Position numbers and translations under genes: made by a program. Shown here piece by piece: positions 6,330-8,102 of a stretch of 8,102 nucleotides of DNA (within the stretch, counting starts at the first letter, position 1; each line of letters opens with the position of its first letter). This DNA comes from Bacillota bacterium. GTDB lineage: Bacteria > Bacillota > Clostridia > Acetivibrionales > DSM-2933. Under the pieces are notes generated by a model, which worked only from the letters and a program-made list of their open reading frames with translations, ran no database searches and was not told the origin of the DNA. Where the stretch lies: NCBI GenBank assembly GCA_030705945.1, contig JAUZPS010000191.1:1-8102 (forward strand), in the 5' to 3' direction.

Positions 6330-6378
6330 TTAATTTATTAATAATTAATAAATTAAAATCAATTAAGAATGATTTTAA
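6330..6378 (+). promoter_or_regulatory. Overlapping AT palindromes in the metA leader
   Basis: A perfect inverted repeat with 13-bp arms (6330-6342 and 6344-6356) centres on A6343. A second, TTAAAATC (6353-6360) / GATTTTAA (6371-6378), shares four bases with the right arm of the first, so the two could not both form fully. The first is all A/T, better as a DNA operator than as an RNA stem. I see no SAM riboswitch or T-box signature in the leader. Confidence 0.4.
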
Positions 6379-6401
6379 TATAGTAAACGGAGAGGTGTTA
6401 C

Positions 6402-7346
6402 ATGCCGATAAAAGTTCCTGACAATCTACCAGCGGCTGAGATACTGTCAAGTGAAAATATATTTGTTATGACTGAGCAAAGGGCTATGCATCAGGATATT
6501 AGACCGCTTAAAATAGCTATATTAAATATCATGCCGACTAAAATAGTTACTGAGACTCAGCTTTTAAGACTTGTAGGTAATACACCGCTTCAGGTTGATA
6601 TTGTTCTTTTGCATCCCCAGACCCATACATCTAAGAATACTCCTGAAGAGCATCTTGTAAATTTCTACAAAACTTTTGACGATGTTAAGGATGAGATGTT
6701 TGATGGTCTTATAATAACAGGAGCTCCGGTTGAGACGCTTTCTTTTGAGGAAGTGAACTATTGGGAAGAACTTAAAACCATAATGGATTGGAGCATTACC
6801 AATGTTTATTCAACATTGCATATATGCTGGGGAGCTCAAGCGGGACTGTATCACCATTTTGGAATACCCAAATATCCCTTGCCTGAAAAAATGTTTGGAG
6901 TGTTTAAGCATAGAGTTATCAGAAAAAATGTTATGCTTTTCAGGGGCTTTGATGATGAATATTACGCGCCTCATTCAAGGCATACTGAAGTAAGAAGGGA
7001 AGATATCGAGAAGGTTAGAGAAATTGAAATAATTTCTGACTCGGATGAGGCTGGAGTATACGTTGTAAAAACAAAAGGCGGAAGACAAATATTTGTAACG
7101 GGCCATTCTGAGTATGATCCACTTACGCTTAAGTCTGAGTACGATAGAGATATTTCAAGGGGCCTTGATATTAAAGTTCCAAAAAATTATTTCCCTGATG
7201 ATGATCCTTCAAAAGAGCCCATTGTTAGGTGGAGAGGTCATGCCAATCTTCTTTATACAAATTGGCTGAACTATTATGTATATCAAGAAACTCCATTTGA
7301 TTTAAGTCAGCTTAAAAATGGCAAAAATATTAATAAAAATGATTGA
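6402..7346 (+). CDS. metA: Homoserine O-acetyltransferase, MetA family
   Basis: A cytosolic enzyme of 314 residues, close to the E. coli MetA length. It acylates the hydroxyl of L-homoserine, the first committed step of methionine synthesis. The family's catalytic residues fall at the standard positions: Cys142 (in LHICWGAQAG) as acyl-enzyme nucleophile, and His235 and Glu237 (in TGHSEYDP). Lys47 lies in IMPTK. Residue 111 is Glu (TGAPVE). In this family Glu111 goes with acetyl-CoA and Gly with succinyl-CoA, so the product is predicted to be O-acetylhomoserine, despite the common label of succinyltransferase. AGAGGTG (6391-6397) is the Shine-Dalgarno site. The gene lies between the kinase terminator and an Rrf2 regulator gene whose promoter overlaps the metA stop. 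The 15 C-terminal residues are Asn/Lys-rich and probably disordered. Confidence 0.95.
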   Translation: MPIKVPDNLPAAEILSSENIFVMTEQRAMHQDIRPLKIAILNIMPTKIVTETQLLRLVGNTPLQVDIVLLHPQTHTSKNTPEEHLVNFYKTFDDVKDEMFDGLIITGAPVETLSFEEVNYWEELKTIMDWSITNVYSTLHICWGAQAGLYHHFGIPKYPLPEKMFGVFKHRVIRKNVMLFRGFDDEYYAPHSRHTEVRREDIEKVREIEIISDSDEAGVYVVKTKGGRQIFVTGHSEYDPLTLKSEYDRDISRGLDIKVPKNYFPDDDPSKEPIVRWRGHANLLYTNWLNYYVYQETPFDLSQLKNGKNINKND

Positions 7347-7371
7347 CAGAATAGACGAAAAAATGTAATAT
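7343..7371 (+). promoter_or_regulatory. Promoter of the Rrf2 gene, overlapping the metA stop
   Basis: A perfect -35 TTGACA (7343-7348) contains the metA stop codon TGA (7344-7346). After exactly 17 bases comes TAATAT (7366-7371), 4 of 6 to the -10 consensus. Transcription would start near 7378, giving a leader of about 30 bases. Confidence 0.65.
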
Positions 7372-7409
7372 AAAACATATAGGAATAGTAGGGGAAAGGG
7401 TGGAAGATT

Positions 7410-7865
7410 ATGAAGCTTTCAACGAAAGGAAGATATGGTCTAAGAGCAATGGTTGATCTTGCTATCAACTCTTCTAGCGATCATGTTTCCCTTTATAGCA
7501 TTGCGGAAAGGCAAGGAATATCGGAAAATTACCTTGAGCAGGTTTTTTCAATACTTAGAAAAGCAGGTTTGGTCAGGAGCATAAAAGGCGCTCAGGGGGG
7601 CTATGTTTTGCCGGATAATCCTCAGAACATTACTGTTGGCTCCATCTTAAGAGCGTTAGAGGGCGATCTTAGTGTTGTGGATGAAGCATTAGAGGAAAAT
7701 ACCTCATACCAATACCAGAAGAGTATTCAGAATTGTATAAAGATCAATGTCTGGGATAGGATAAATGAGAGTATTAACACCATTGTAGATAATATTACGC
7801 TTGAGGACCTTGTTAATGAATACAAGAAATTAAGCGGTAATCTTATAGACATGTTTTATATATAG
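7410..7865 (+). CDS. Rrf2-family transcriptional regulator, CymR-like
   Basis: A DNA-binding protein of 151 residues, a normal length for Rrf2 proteins, probably acting as a dimer. It opens with MKLSTKGRYGLRAM, the family's standard N-terminus. The winged helix covers about residues 1-83, with recognition region SENYLEQVFSILRKAGLV and wing SIKGAQGGYVL. A dimerisation helix follows at about residues 110-135. The three closely spaced Cys that hold the Fe-S cluster in IscR are absent; the only Cys is Cys109. That points to the CymR-like branch, regulators of cysteine metabolism. The neighbouring metA fits a sulfur role. The Shine-Dalgarno site is AAAGGGTGG (7395-7403), 6 bases before the ATG. 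It has its own promoter, and readthrough from metA is also possible since no terminator separates them. In many clostridia such a gene precedes a cysteine desulfurase; that region lies beyond this window. Confidence 0.9.
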   Translation: MKLSTKGRYGLRAMVDLAINSSSDHVSLYSIAERQGISENYLEQVFSILRKAGLVRSIKGAQGGYVLPDNPQNITVGSILRALEGDLSVVDEALEENTSYQYQKSIQNCIKINVWDRINESINTIVDNITLEDLVNEYKKLSGNLIDMFYI

Positions 7866-7879
7866 TATAATTTTAGTAT

Positions 7880-7952
7880 TTTATAATTGAATCAAATTAT
7901 AAATATTATTTTTACTCCAAAGCCTAGTAATAATATAGGAAAAATATTATTA
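7880..7952. other. Two AT-only hairpins after the Rrf2 gene
   Basis: TTTATAATT (7880-7888) pairs with AATTATAAA (7895-7903), followed by ATTATTTTTA, a weak terminator candidate. A second hairpin is TAATAATAT (7928-7936) / ATATTATTA (7944-7952). Both stems lack any G-C pair, so neither is a convincing terminator. The rest of 7866-7960 shows no gene. Confidence 0.3.
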
Positions 7953-7962
7953 TGTTTATTCT

Positions 7963-8102
7963 ATATAAGTTGCGAAAAAGATTTTACATTAAAAATGCAG
8001 TTAATACGTCTGCATTTTACTATCAAAGTTGAACTTTTCGCAACTTATGAATCAAGGTATATATTTTGCAATATAAAAAATTGATGTAAAATGTTTATTG
8101 CA
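7963..8102 (+). repeat. Two-hairpin repeat, copy 3, cut by the window end
   Basis: The best-preserved copy. Stem 1 pairs 7965-7978 with 8035-8048 (14 bp). The inner hairpin AAAATGCAG (7992-8000) / CTGCATTTT (8010-8018) is perfect over 9 bp with loop TTAATACGT. Stem 2 starts with TATATATTTTGCAATA (8058-8073); its right arm begins at 8096 (TATTGCA) and continues off the window. It nearly matches copy 1 base for base and is in the same orientation, about 7.9 kb away. A frame of about 65 codons crossing it is not a gene, because it is just repeat translation with no Shine-Dalgarno site. Confidence 0.85.

Noticed and set aside
6254..6401. SAM riboswitch or T-box before metA
   Set aside because: I looked for the conserved core sequences of both and found none; the leader is nearly all A/T palindromes.
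7887..8084. Open frame of 65 codons on the + strand
   Set aside because: Most of it is translation of repeat copy 3, it has no Shine-Dalgarno site, and copy 1 gives the same peptide without a proper start.
1..8102. CRISPR array
   Set aside because: Repeats are long, structured, widely dispersed between genes and not regularly spaced, so they are not CRISPR units.

Overview
The window is AT-rich, and its gene set is typical of a low-GC Gram-positive anaerobe, most likely a member of Clostridia: a two-HMA-domain CopA with a separate CopZ, an OmpR-type two-component pair, a MetA-family homoserine acyltransferase, and a CymR-like Rrf2 regulator. I cannot name the species. All recognisable genes lie on the + strand.

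Layout. Positions 1-399 hold no gene. They contain the first copy of a two-hairpin repeat and a possible weak promoter with an operator-like dyad. Positions 400-678 encode a 92-residue single-membrane-segment protein of unknown function. Positions 679-1087 are almost entirely palindromic: a hairpin at 754-822, then a diverged repeat copy in minus orientation at 845-972. copA (1088-3592) and copZ (3595-3810) form a copper-export operon. The 291-base gap after copZ holds two tandem structured elements sharing a motif, the second ending as a terminator, and then another repeat copy that runs almost into the Shine-Dalgarno site of the next gene. A response regulator (4102-4803) and its sensor kinase (4806-6227) form an operon closed by a clean terminator. 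metA (6402-7346) and an Rrf2-type regulator (7410-7865) follow, the latter with its own promoter overlapping the metA stop. The window ends inside a further repeat copy.

How the genes may work together. CopZ would carry Cu(I) to CopA, which pumps it out. No CsoR or CopY gene is visible, and the kinase next door has a cluster of His, Met and Cys residues in its extracellular domain, so local copper sensing is a reasonable but untested idea. MetA carries Glu at position 111, which predicts acetyl-CoA as acyl donor. The regulator beside it lacks the three-cysteine Fe-S set of IscR, which fits a CymR-like role in sulfur metabolism.

The most unusual feature is the repeat family. Four copies share a two-hairpin architecture. 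Between the three similar copies and the diverged one, both stems have changed by compensatory base-pair substitutions, and the same core sequence changed in both stems. This implies selection on the hairpins, either as a structured RNA or as the ends of a small non-autonomous mobile element.
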